Source of the DNA: Denitrobacterium detoxificans
GTDB lineage: Bacteria > Actinomycetota > Coriobacteriia > Coriobacteriales > Eggerthellaceae
Direction of reading: 5' to 3'
DNA: 64,000 nt
Assembly: GCF_015062615.1 (NCBI RefSeq)
Contig: NZ_SUUH01000001.1
Coordinates: 654,098-718,097, forward strand
The translations under genes and the position numbers were made by a program. This document shows positions 8,799 through 16,682 of the stretch, piece by piece (positions within the stretch are counted from its first letter, which is position 1; the number at the start of each line of letters is the position of its first letter). The notes below the pieces were generated by a model. That model saw only the letters and a program-made list of their open reading frames with translations. It was not told where the DNA came from and ran no database searches.

Positions 8799-10194
8799 GT
8801 TCGCCTAACTCCTTGCCCATCAGGTAGCCCATCACGCTTGCCATCATGAGCCCACGCGTCCAGCCACTGGAATCGCCCAGGCAGTGCAGGCCACCAACAT
8901 TCGTGACGAACGAATCGTCCATCTTCACGCGATTGCTGTAGAACTTCAGCTCGGGAGAATACAGCAGCGTTTCCTCGGCCGCAAACCCGGGGACCACCTC
9001 GTCAACCGACTTCATGAACCCCAGGATGTTGGTCATGGCGCGATACGGCATGGCGCTGGTAATATCGCCCGCTTGTGCATCGGGCAAGGTGGGACGCACG
9101 TTGGCGCGTACGAGCTCATTAGGCCACGTGCGCTTGCCATCGAGAATGTCGCCATAGCGCTGCACCAGAATATGCCCCGCACCAAGCATGTTGGTGAGTT
9201 CGCCCACCCTCTGGGCATACGCGATGGGCCGATCGAACGGCTCGCGGAAGTTCATGGAGCATAGGATGGCCAGGTTCGTGTTCGGCGACTTGCGCGCCTT
9301 GTAAGAATGGCCATTCACCACCGCCAGGCCACCATCGTAGTTTTCCTGGCTCACGAAGCCGCCGGGGTTCTGGCAGAACGTGCGCACCTTGTTGCGAAAC
9401 GGGTTCGGATAACCGATGAGCTTGCTCTCGTAGAGCACGTTGTTCACCGTTTCCATGACCTCGTTGCGCACTTCCACGCGCACGCCAATGTCAACGGGGC
9501 CCGGCTCGTGCGCAATGCCGTATTCGCGACAGATGCGATCGAGCCAATCGGCTCCCCTACGGCCCGTGGCAACGACCGTCTTATGCGCGCGGAGTTCTTC
9601 CTCGCCCGCGCCGGATGAAACGCAAACGCCCTTGCACACGCCATCGTCGATGAGCAAGCGCGTACATTCGCATTCGAAGCGCAGTTCCACGCCCGCATCG
9701 AGCAGCGCCTGCTGAATACGGCCATACAGCTGCTGCGCCTGCTCGGTTCCCAAATGGCGGATGGGGCAATCGACGAGCTTCAGGCCCGCCTTAATAGCGC
9801 GACGTCGAATATCAGCGACCTCATGCGTGGCGCCCAGACCCTCGACGTGTTCATCCGCGCCAAAGGACAGGTATATGCCATCAACGACGGAAATGGCATC
9901 CTGCGCACGCTGCTCGCCAATGAGCTGTGGCAAGCTGCCGCCCACCTCGCACGAAAGGGAAAGTTTTCCGTCGGAAAAGGCGCCCGCACCCGAAAAGCCC
10001 GTGGTAATGCGGCATGGCTGACAGCCAACGCACCGCCCAACCTTCTCCTTCGGACATGCACGCTCCTGAATGGGAAGGCCCTTTTCCACCATGACGATAC
10101 GCGCCTGGGGACGGGCTTCCAGCAGCGAAAGGGCGCAGAAAATGCCCGCGGGACCTGCGCCCACGATAATGATGTCGTATGTAGGCTTCGACAT
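8791..10194 (-). CDS. COG2509-type FAD-dependent oxidoreductase
   Basis: 467 residues. The N-terminus has the Rossmann dinucleotide fingerprint VGAGPAGIFCAL, and the protein matches the COG2509 'uncharacterised FAD-dependent dehydrogenase' pattern. A Cys cluster CVGCQPC follows at about residues 58-64, then TTGFSGAGAFSDGKLSL, and a C-terminal FAD-contact region GDSSGWTRGLMMASV. The Cys cluster might bind metal or act in redox, but that is speculation; no substrate is known for most members. It starts four bases after the usp stop and overlaps mtnA, so it sits in the middle of a stress/salvage operon. Confidence 0.8.
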   Translation of the reverse strand: MSKPTYDIIIVGAGPAGIFCALSLLEARPQARIVMVEKGLPIQERACPKEKVGRCVGCQPCRITTGFSGAGAFSDGKLSLSCEVGGSLPQLIGEQRAQDAISVVDGIYLSFGADEHVEGLGATHEVADIRRRAIKAGLKLVDCPIRHLGTEQAQQLYGRIQQALLDAGVELRFECECTRLLIDDGVCKGVCVSSGAGEEELRAHKTVVATGRRGADWLDRICREYGIAHEPGPVDIGVRVEVRNEVMETVNNVLYESKLIGYPNPFRNKVRTFCQNPGGFVSQENYDGGLAVVNGHSYKARKSPNTNLAILCSMNFREPFDRPIAYAQRVGELTNMLGAGHILVQRYGDILDGKRTWPNELVRANVRPTLPDAQAGDITSAMPYRAMTNILGFMKSVDEVVPGFAAEETLLYSPELKFYSNRVKMDDSFVTNVGGLHCLGDSSGWTRGLMMASVMGYLMGKELGEHV

Positions 10195-10198
10195 GGGC

Positions 10199-10663
10199 CT
10201 ATTTCATCACGAGAACAGGGATGTCAACCGAGCGCAGCACGGCATAGCTTACGCTGCCCAGCGCACCGCGCAGCGCGCCCAAGCCACGGCAACCCATGAC
10301 CACCAGGTCGAAGGAGCCGCTATTAGCCATATCAGAAATGACGTCCTGGGGCTTGCCCGAACCGGTACGATACACCACGTTGTTGGCTTCGCCCACAAGA
10401 GGGGCAACCGTAGCAATAAGCGACTCGCGCTTCTTCTCGTAGAATTCACGCTGCATTTCCAACGTAGTTTCAGCAGAGGGGCTCGTCATACCCGCCATTT
10501 GAACAGCCATGGCAAAGGTGGGGTCGCCGAAATCTGGCATATCCACCACGTAAAGCACGGTGATGCGCGAATCGTCTTCCAGCTTCGCAATCTCAAGAGC
10601 GGATTTCAACGCGTTGCGCGCATGTTCGGAATTATCGAACGGAACGAGGATCGAATGGTACAT
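10199..10663 (-). CDS. Universal stress protein (UspA family)
   Basis: 154 residues, single Usp domain. It opens with ILVPFDNSEHARNAL, the family's strand-1/helix-1 region, and ends with the ATP-binding signature MGCRGLGALRGALGSVS (G-x2-G-x9-G-S), so it probably belongs to the ATP-binding class. The start follows AGGGGG with suitable spacing. It is the first gene of the unit running through the flavoprotein, mtnA and the small membrane protein. The exact stress it answers cannot be read from sequence. Confidence 0.9.
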   Translation of the reverse strand: MYHSILVPFDNSEHARNALKSALEIAKLEDDSRITVLYVVDMPDFGDPTFAMAVQMAGMTSPSAETTLEMQREFYEKKRESLIATVAPLVGEANNVVYRTGSGKPQDVISDMANSGSFDLVVMGCRGLGALRGALGSVSYAVLRSVDIPVLVMK

Positions 10664-10743
10664 GACAGCCCCCTAACCTCGGGTATCGGATGTCTTCACT
10701 TTAGCACACCAGCAGGCGCAATACGCCCAGACACGCATACGAA

Positions 10744-10778
10744 AGCCCCGCATGCGACGACTTGACGCATGCGGGGCT
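10744..10778 (-). terminator. Terminator hairpin after carD
   Basis: A perfect 13-base-pair stem (arms 10744-10756 and 10766-10778, nine-base loop) lies 22 bases past the carD stop. On the minus strand it is followed only by TTTCG, so the U-tract is short. The sequence is symmetric enough to act in either direction. Confidence 0.65.
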
Positions 10779-10800
10779 GCAAAGCTATGGGACAAGCGAT

Positions 10801-11289
10801 TTAGGCTTCGGCGAAGATGAACTCGTCGACCTCTTCCGGCTCGATGCCAAACACGACGGAAAACTCGTCGCGCACGCGCTCTTGCGCAGAACGCAGAATG
10901 CCATTGTCGCTCGACGTGGCCTTCTTCCCGGCTTCAAGCACCTTCTGCTTGTGAAGGTAGAAGCTACGCGCAAGCATGAGCAACTCGTATTCGGTACCGC
11001 TTTCCAGAATCTCCTTCGCGCGTTCCTTGCGCGCATTGGCGTCGGAAATCCAAGAGGGCTCTGCGCTGAGGGCAGCCTTGATGGACTGCTTGGCATCGGC
11101 TTTCGAAGGAATAGCGCGAATGCGATTGAGCAAACGCTCGTTGCTCGCGGGCACCATGAGCTTGGTGTGAGACTTGTGAACGGGACGCAAGATGTAATAA
11201 GTTCCCATATCGCGTTCCTCGATGGCATCCACCTTACAAACGCCATTCGAGCCGTACAAAACAATGTCATTGAGGGTAAAATCCATCAT
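10801..11289 (-). CDS. carD: CarD/CdnL-family RNA polymerase-binding regulator
   Basis: 162 residues. The N-terminal CarD/TRCF RNA-polymerase-interaction domain is clear (FTLNDIVLYGSNGVCKVDAIEE), followed by a helical C-terminal half that contacts promoter DNA in characterised members. Such proteins bind RNA polymerase beta and stabilise open complexes, especially at rRNA promoters in actinobacteria. The ATG at 11289 follows GGAG with nine-base spacing; a second Met immediately follows. It is a single-gene unit between a strong hairpin and tRNA-Val. Confidence 0.9.
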   Translation of the reverse strand: MMDFTLNDIVLYGSNGVCKVDAIEERDMGTYYILRPVHKSHTKLMVPASNERLLNRIRAIPSKADAKQSIKAALSAEPSWISDANARKERAKEILESGTEYELLMLARSFYLHKQKVLEAGKKATSSDNGILRSAQERVRDEFSVVFGIEPEEVDEFIFAEA

Positions 11290-11454
11290 TTATATCATCT
11301 CCGTTTTCCATTTTACCCCTCGTGTATTTCTATCCACTTTTTCCACACACAGAGCCAAACAATCCCCATCAACTGTCCAAATCTGTTACCCTCAGATGCC
11401 AGATGATGTGGAAAACCCGCCCGCGTGACACAATCGCAACGTTATTATGGGTAC

Positions 11455-11482
11455 AAAAAAGCCCGCACCGAAACCGGTGCGG
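11455..11482 (-). terminator. Rho-independent terminator after tRNA-Val
   Basis: An eight-base-pair GC stem (11463-11470 with 11475-11482, loop AAAC on the plus strand) is followed on the minus strand by six T residues. It lies ten bases past the tRNA 3' end, so it is the tRNA terminator. Confidence 0.85.
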
Positions 11483-11492
11483 ACGTGATTCG

Positions 11493-11567
11493 TGGTGGGC
11501 GATGCAGGATTCGAACCTGCGACCTAATGCTTGTAAGGCATTTGCGCTCCCGCTGCGCCAATCGCCC
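11493..11567 (-). tRNA. tRNA-Val (anticodon TAC)
   Basis: A 75-base cloverleaf including an encoded CCA. The acceptor arms GGGCGAT/ATCGCCC pair over seven bases, the D stem is GCGC/GCGC, the anticodon stem AATGC/GCATT encloses loop CTTACAA, and the T arm GCAGG-TTCGAAT-CCTGC is canonical. Anticodon TAC reads GUA valine codons. It is alone, with its own terminator. Confidence 0.95.
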
Positions 11568-11623
11568 GAATGCTGAGGTATTGTCCCATAGCAAATCGGA
11601 TTACGCAAGACGAATTAGACGAT

Positions 11624-12979
11624 TCACACGACCTCGTTTTCTTTTTCATCATGTAAACGCTTTTGCCTGAGCAGACGTTCGCGCAAGGCGTCACGACCCG
11701 CATGCATAAGACCCAGCGCCATGACGGCCAGGATTGCGTAGCAGAACAACGCCGACATCCATGCCCCATCGAGCCCCCAGAGCAGCGGCAGCACGATGGG
11801 AAACGCAACCATGAGGACCACTTCGCCCACGATGAGAGCAAACGACCCGCGCGCATGCTCCACGGCATAGAAGAACGAGACGACCACATGGGCGATTGCG
11901 TAAAACGGCAGGCATAGCGCGAAGAGCGTAACCCCATGAGCGAATACGGCAGCACCTTCAGGCGATGCGCCAAAGAGCGCGGCAATCTGCCAACGCGACA
12001 TATACAACCCCACCCAGCCAAGCACCGCAACCAAGATGGCAAGCACGTAATTGATATGGCGCAGGCGACGAACGCTACGCGCATCGCCCGACCCATAGCA
12101 CAAGCTGATGATGGGCTGCGATCCATCGTGCACGCCCTGGATGACCCACTGCACCGCAACCACGGTATACGACATGATGGCGAACGACGCCTGGGCGGTA
12201 ACGCCGCCATACGTAACGGTGGCGATGTTCATGACAACGGTCGTCACCTCGGGCAGAAGCGTAAGCGCTGCCGGAGCGAATCCGATCTTGAACATGCGCC
12301 CCACGATGCTGCGGTCGACACCCAAGTCGGCACGAGACAAGCGCCCGCCACGCAGGAAGAAGACAATGAAGAAGACGGAGGCGATCGCCTGCGCCGAAAC
12401 CGTGGCAACAGCAGCCCCCACGATACCCCAGCCCAGGACCATCACGAGCAGCCAGTCACCCAGCACGTTCACGAGGCCGCCCACCATCTGCGCCACCATG
12501 GCGAACTTCACGTGCCCCATGTTGCGCACAAGAGGAACGCAGCCACCCTCGACCATCTGGAATACCGAACCCCAGGCAATAACGGAAAGATAGGCTTGCG
12601 CCTGCACCAGAACCTCTTCGCGGCCACCAATAACCCACAGCAGAGGCTGCCCTCCCAAGAGCAACACTGCCATCACAACGGGCGTTACCGCAACGAGAAG
12701 GGTGATCGCGCAGCCGATGGCACGACGGGATGCCACTTCATCCCCCTCGCCCGCGCGAATGGATGACACCACCGCGCCACCCATGCCAATGCCCGTACCC
12801 AGGGCCATCACGAGCGCAACGATGGGCCAGGCGACATTGATGCCTGCAAGGGCCACGTCCCCTGCCATCTGGCCAACGAAAAAGCCGTCGACGATGCTGT
12901 ACACGCCCGTGAGCACGAAGGCAAGCGTGGATGGAACCACGTAGCCAAAATACGTTTTCAGCATGCGCACATCGAGCAT
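11624..12979 (-). CDS. MATE-family multidrug/toxin efflux transporter
   Basis: 451 residues with about twelve hydrophobic segments in two similar halves, typical of MATE exporters that move cationic drugs or metabolites out using Na+ or H+ gradients. The opening VPSTLAFVLTGVYSIVDGFFVG and the following segment with GINVAWPIVALV are characteristic of the DinF/NorM-like branch. The ATG follows GGAGGGG. The C-terminus is basic and charged (RLLRQKRLHDEKENEVV). The substrate cannot be deduced. The neighbouring wall enzyme upstream is separated by a terminator, so it is likely a single-gene unit. Confidence 0.88.
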   Translation of the reverse strand: MLDVRMLKTYFGYVVPSTLAFVLTGVYSIVDGFFVGQMAGDVALAGINVAWPIVALVMALGTGIGMGGAVVSSIRAGEGDEVASRRAIGCAITLLVAVTPVVMAVLLLGGQPLLWVIGGREEVLVQAQAYLSVIAWGSVFQMVEGGCVPLVRNMGHVKFAMVAQMVGGLVNVLGDWLLVMVLGWGIVGAAVATVSAQAIASVFFIVFFLRGGRLSRADLGVDRSIVGRMFKIGFAPAALTLLPEVTTVVMNIATVTYGGVTAQASFAIMSYTVVAVQWVIQGVHDGSQPIISLCYGSGDARSVRRLRHINYVLAILVAVLGWVGLYMSRWQIAALFGASPEGAAVFAHGVTLFALCLPFYAIAHVVVSFFYAVEHARGSFALIVGEVVLMVAFPIVLPLLWGLDGAWMSALFCYAILAVMALGLMHAGRDALRERLLRQKRLHDEKENEVV

Positions 12980-12992
12980 AACCCCTCCAGAA

Positions 12993-13021
12993 CGAAAACG
13001 AGGGCCGCAGACGCGGCCCTC
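12993..13021 (-). terminator. Rho-independent terminator after the L,D-transpeptidase
   Basis: A nine-base-pair stem (13000-13008 with 13013-13021, four-base loop) is followed on the minus strand by CGTTTTCG. It lies between the transpeptidase stop (13049) and the MATE start (12979), so the two genes are transcribed separately. Confidence 0.75.
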
Positions 13022-13048
13022 ATCATACCCTCTTGTATACCGCTTACG

Positions 13049-14632
13049 CTACTCGTGAACCACTACGGCATTGCCGACGGCGATGATGTCGTACAGGGAC
13101 GCCGCATCGGAAAGCGACAGGTTCACACAGCCATGGGAGCCATAACCATCCTTGTAGCGCGTACCGCCAAAGGCAGATTGCCACGTGGCGTCATGGAAGC
13201 CACAGCCCGAATACGTGAAGGGCATCCAATACGACACCTTGGTTTCGTACTCCGGCTGACCCGTAGCCACTGAGATATCGCCCGTAAGCGTGTAATTCGT
13301 CTTCTTGTTCAGCACGCGCCATACGCCCGTGGGAGTGTCGTGGCTGCCATCGGGCTTGCCGGTAACGCAATCGGCTTCCCATACGAGCTCGCCTGCTTCA
13401 TTGTAGAAGCGAACATGCTGCTCGGAGATATCGACATCGGCGTATGCACCCCAGTCCTGCACGCCCGAGCCATTGTAGGTGTAGCCCTCGAGCGTGGTGG
13501 CAACGGTAAGCTGCCCCACTAGGCCATTGCGAATGGCATCCTCGACGTCGGCAACCATGGCATCGTCATCGATCGTCCAGCCGTACGTGCCACCCGAAAC
13601 GGTAAACGTCTGACCGTCGGGACGCGTGTAGGTACGCTCGGTGCCCACGGTGTTCAAGCTAGCGGCAAGCTCTTCGACCCAGGCGTTCATGGCCTCTTCG
13701 TCGAAGCTTACGGCAAGGTCGTCGCCAATGACGACCCATTGGGAAATCTCATTCGCGCCAATGTCGGCGGCATGAATGGCCGTGGTGCCCAAAACGAGCT
13801 CGATATCGGCCGTAAGGTAGCCATTCGCCGTTTCGGCGGCTGCCGTAAGAGCAGGGTCGCTGGAAAAAACGGTGGGTTGAACGAGCTCGCTCGTGCCCAG
13901 CGTGGCCGAAGACGACATATCGAGCACGGCGTCGTTTACCTTCAGGATCACGGCGTCGACGTCGAGCTTCGTGCCTGCCTTCTCGGCGGTCACCTCGAAC
14001 TGACCCGAAGCCGAAGAATACTGCACCGAAGCGTTCACCGGGTCGGTAGCGGTGGCGTTGAACGTTTCCACCTGCTGGCGAACGACATCGCCCAAACCGC
14101 TCTCGCTGTACTCGGAAGACAGGTTGGCGCTTTCGTCGTGCGTGCGGAAGACCTCGATGGGCCACAACCAGATGTTGTTATCGGCAATAGACTGCTCGGC
14201 AACCCGCTGACCATCGACCTCGAGGCCAGCCTGCGAAGAAGACACCGTGAACGAAAGGCCATCGCCCGTAACGGTAACGGAGTAATCGCTTCCGATGTCG
14301 GTGGCAACCTCGGCAACATCCGACGTGGACTTCAGGGAGATATCCTGAGAGCCAAGCGTGGTATTCGGGAAGAAATGCCCCGAGAAAAAGAAGGCGCCAG
14401 CGATGTAGACCACCAACAACACGGCAGCAATGATGATTCCGACCTTCAGCGCAAGGCGCTTGTTGAAGCCCTTGCCCTCTTTCGAATCGGAAACGCCTGC
14501 CGCCTGGAACGCGGAATTGAATGCACCCGGTTGCGCTTGCTGAACCGGAGGAATCTGCTGTGTCTGGGAAGCGTCTTGCGAGCTCTGAGGTACTGCCGCG
14601 TGCTTGCCCATAGTTTCTTTTTTGCCTGACAT
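13049..14632 (-). CDS. L,D-transpeptidase (YkuD) with peptidoglycan-binding-like repeats
   Basis: 527 residues. A Gln-rich cytoplasmic N-terminus is followed by one membrane helix (about residues 62-83). A long extracellular part has PG-binding/YkuD-associated repeats at roughly 85-390, and the C-terminal YkuD domain ends with HDATWQ and SHGCVNLS, the catalytic His and Cys motif. These enzymes make 3-3 peptide cross-links in peptidoglycan or attach proteins to it. The ATG follows a G-rich ribosome site; a second in-frame ATG (14611) is possible. It is monocistronic, with a hairpin terminator. Confidence 0.9.
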   Translation of the reverse strand: MSGKKETMGKHAAVPQSSQDASQTQQIPPVQQAQPGAFNSAFQAAGVSDSKEGKGFNKRLALKVGIIIAAVLLVVYIAGAFFFSGHFFPNTTLGSQDISLKSTSDVAEVATDIGSDYSVTVTGDGLSFTVSSSQAGLEVDGQRVAEQSIADNNIWLWPIEVFRTHDESANLSSEYSESGLGDVVRQQVETFNATATDPVNASVQYSSASGQFEVTAEKAGTKLDVDAVILKVNDAVLDMSSSATLGTSELVQPTVFSSDPALTAAAETANGYLTADIELVLGTTAIHAADIGANEISQWVVIGDDLAVSFDEEAMNAWVEELAASLNTVGTERTYTRPDGQTFTVSGGTYGWTIDDDAMVADVEDAIRNGLVGQLTVATTLEGYTYNGSGVQDWGAYADVDISEQHVRFYNEAGELVWEADCVTGKPDGSHDTPTGVWRVLNKKTNYTLTGDISVATGQPEYETKVSYWMPFTYSGCGFHDATWQSAFGGTRYKDGYGSHGCVNLSLSDAASLYDIIAVGNAVVVHE

Positions 14633-14941
14633 CGCCCCTACCTAAATCCATTCATTCGCATTGTAGCAACATCGATTATCTATGATGCCGCGCAAATGAA
14701 CGGGATACCCCTAATTCATCGAAATGCTACCGCTATCTACATATAGCTTAAGGGATTCTTAAATATGCGACTGTAATTGTGCCATTCTTCCCAAAATATA
14801 CGCGAGCGCTTGAATCGCCTTGCAAAATCGCACGTAGATGCGCACGGCACCACGGTCGCCGTTGCGTAACCCCGTGAATCAATGATGGAAGCCGCTTCCC
14901 CACTTGCGGGCCAGGGGCTTTCAGGTATAATCGCATTCTGC
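14633..14941. other. Intergenic region between the transpeptidase and tRNA-Leu
   Basis: About 309 bases without a coding region. The left part is AT-rich and probably holds the minus-strand transpeptidase promoter, and the right end holds the tRNA-Leu promoter (14904-14931). Nothing else was recognised. Confidence 0.5.
14904..14931 (+). promoter_or_regulatory. Promoter of tRNA-Leu
   Basis: TTGCGG (14904-14909) and a perfect TATAAT (14926-14931) are 16 bases apart. Initiation would fall a few bases before the mature tRNA 5' end at 14942. Confidence 0.75.
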
Positions 14942-15026
14942 GCCCGAGTGGCGGAATGGCAGACGCGGCGGTCTCAAAAACCGCTGTCCACAAGACATGC
15001 GGGTTCGAATCCCGCCTCGGGCACCA
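14942..15026 (+). tRNA. tRNA-Leu (anticodon CAA)
   Basis: An 85-base class II tRNA with encoded CCA. Acceptor GCCCGAG/CTCGGGC pairs fully. The anticodon stem GCGGT/ACCGC holds loop CTCAAAA (anticodon CAA, reads UUG), there is a long variable arm, and the T arm GCGGG-TTCGAAT-CCCGC is canonical. Confidence 0.95.
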
Positions 15027-15035
15027 TTCACACGC

Positions 15036-15064
15036 AAACAGCCTCCCTACGGAGGCTGTTTTCA
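15036..15064 (+). terminator. Terminator after tRNA-Leu
   Basis: A ten-base-pair stem (15037-15046 with 15051-15060, loop CTAC) is followed by TTTTCATTT. It lies ten bases past the tRNA and also separates it from the convergent LuxR-type gene, for which it could act in reverse. Confidence 0.85.
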
Positions 15065-15088
15065 TTTCTGCAATGTCGAACGCGCCAG

Positions 15089-16501
15089 CTAGTTTTTCTT
15101 CTCGGAAATCATGTCCATGACGTCCTGCTTGCTGTGGACATCAAGCTTGCGATAGATATGACGCGCATGGCTACGCACCGTGTTCTCGGAAATGACAAGC
15201 GTTTCAGCGATATAGCTCTTCGAACGGCCCTTGCACAGCAGCTTGAGCACTTCCACTTCCCTACCCGTAAGCTTGTAGCGGGCGCCAAGATGCTCGCAGC
15301 CCTCGTCGATGCTGGCGTACATGGAATGACCCGTTTCCGGCATATCGAGATCGCGGAAGATCTGGCTTTCAATAAAGTTGCGCTCGTTAAGCGACAGGAT
15401 GCCCGTAACGGTAAGGGCGTAAGACAGCAGCGCGATGACGAACACCACGTTATCGAGGTTCGCAAGTAGCCCGCCAGCCAGGCGCCCCAAAGCAAGGGGA
15501 AGCGCATAGCAAACCCATGCGAAACCGAAGACGGTAAAGCGATTTGCAGAGCTGTGATGCGCCACATCGGCAAGCATACACCAGAGCACCGCCACCAGAA
15601 TGGCCTGCGCCACGCCCACGAGCACGAGCGCCCATCCCGCAAGCTCGGAATCGATGTTGGGCAGGAACAGCAGCGCCGTGGATACGATGATGACGATAGC
15701 GCGCCACGTATTGGTGAAATGCAGCTTGCCGCGATAGGCGAACACCCACCACAGGACAGCCAAGGCCGCAAGAACGCTAATGGATTGCTGCGCAAAGGAA
15801 TACAGCGCGATCGGCTCGGTTACCGCATTGGGCGAAACGGCGGGTGCCACGCCAATGACGAACGCGCACACGGCCACGCCAAGCAGCACCAAATACGGGA
15901 ACGACTGACGCGCGGAACCGAAGTAGATGAGCGGCGTATCCTTCGGCGGCATATTGGCAGAAGCCTGATTCAGAAGGTAGGGCAAACACAACGGCAACGC
16001 GATAAGGCACACATTGCCAAGAAGCAGCGGCATGACATCGAGTGCGAACTTCAGCACCGAAGAAACGACCATGGAGGCAAACGCGCAGGCCACAGCAGAG
16101 CGCAAGTCGACGCTCGAGTAGAACGGCACCCAAGACAGGTACATAAACGCACCGGCGACGCCAGCTACGGCAAACCCCACGACATCGGGAATAACGGTTA
16201 CGCCCAAATGGGGCAAGCTGATAAGCACGATGGAAATGGCCGCCAGAATGGCCATGGGCCAGTGAAGGAGCTTTTCGACGCCGCCGCTCTTCGAAAATTT
16301 GCGCAGCGCAACGAAGAAGAGCATGCCCGCGGCGAGCATAAGGAAGAGAACGGCCGCGTTATCGTACGAAGAGGAAGCAGACGTACGGCGATGAGCCAGT
16401 TCGAAAACCCAAGCCCAGGGAATGGCAAAACCGACATAGCCGAGCCTGAAATGTTCGAATACGTACGGCTTATTCGAATGAGCCTGTTCTTCTGCCGCCA
16501 C
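15089..16501 (-). CDS. LuxR-type regulator with multi-helix membrane domain
   Basis: 470 residues. Roughly residues 20-390 form about twelve hydrophobic helices resembling a transporter-like sensor. After a short linker, the last 65 residues are a LuxR/GerE helix-turn-helix (YKLTGREVEVLKLLCKGRSK, then ENTVRSHARHIYRKL). This architecture is abundant in Eggerthellaceae, where such regulators usually sit beside metabolic or redox genes; few have known ligands. The start is GTG after GAGGG (spacing six). Here it stands alone between tRNA-Leu and a permease, so no target is implied by operon structure. Confidence 0.88.
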   Translation of the reverse strand: MAAEEQAHSNKPYVFEHFRLGYVGFAIPWAWVFELAHRRTSASSSYDNAAVLFLMLAAGMLFFVALRKFSKSGGVEKLLHWPMAILAAISIVLISLPHLGVTVIPDVVGFAVAGVAGAFMYLSWVPFYSSVDLRSAVACAFASMVVSSVLKFALDVMPLLLGNVCLIALPLCLPYLLNQASANMPPKDTPLIYFGSARQSFPYLVLLGVAVCAFVIGVAPAVSPNAVTEPIALYSFAQQSISVLAALAVLWWVFAYRGKLHFTNTWRAIVIIVSTALLFLPNIDSELAGWALVLVGVAQAILVAVLWCMLADVAHHSSANRFTVFGFAWVCYALPLALGRLAGGLLANLDNVVFVIALLSYALTVTGILSLNERNFIESQIFRDLDMPETGHSMYASIDEGCEHLGARYKLTGREVEVLKLLCKGRSKSYIAETLVISENTVRSHARHIYRKLDVHSKQDVMDMISEKKN

Positions 16502-16619
16502 CGCGACCCTCGTCTCTCTACCATTACGCGCCTCTACGCGTATGCACTAACCTCATTCCCCCCTGTAGAGAATATAACCGAGGCCGTAAGCAATGACGGT
16601 GAACGTGCGCAAGATACAC

Positions 16620-16656
16620 AAACACCCCGCCCTGCCATGCTGACGAGAGCGGGGTG
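16620..16656 (-). terminator. Terminator hairpin after the uracil/xanthine permease
   Basis: Arms CACCCCGC (16623-16630) and GCGGGGTG (16649-16656) form an eight-base-pair stem, followed on the minus strand by TTTGTG. It lies 27 bases past the permease stop. Confidence 0.65.
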
Positions 16657-16682
16657 AAGAAAGCGAAAGACGCAGAACGAGG

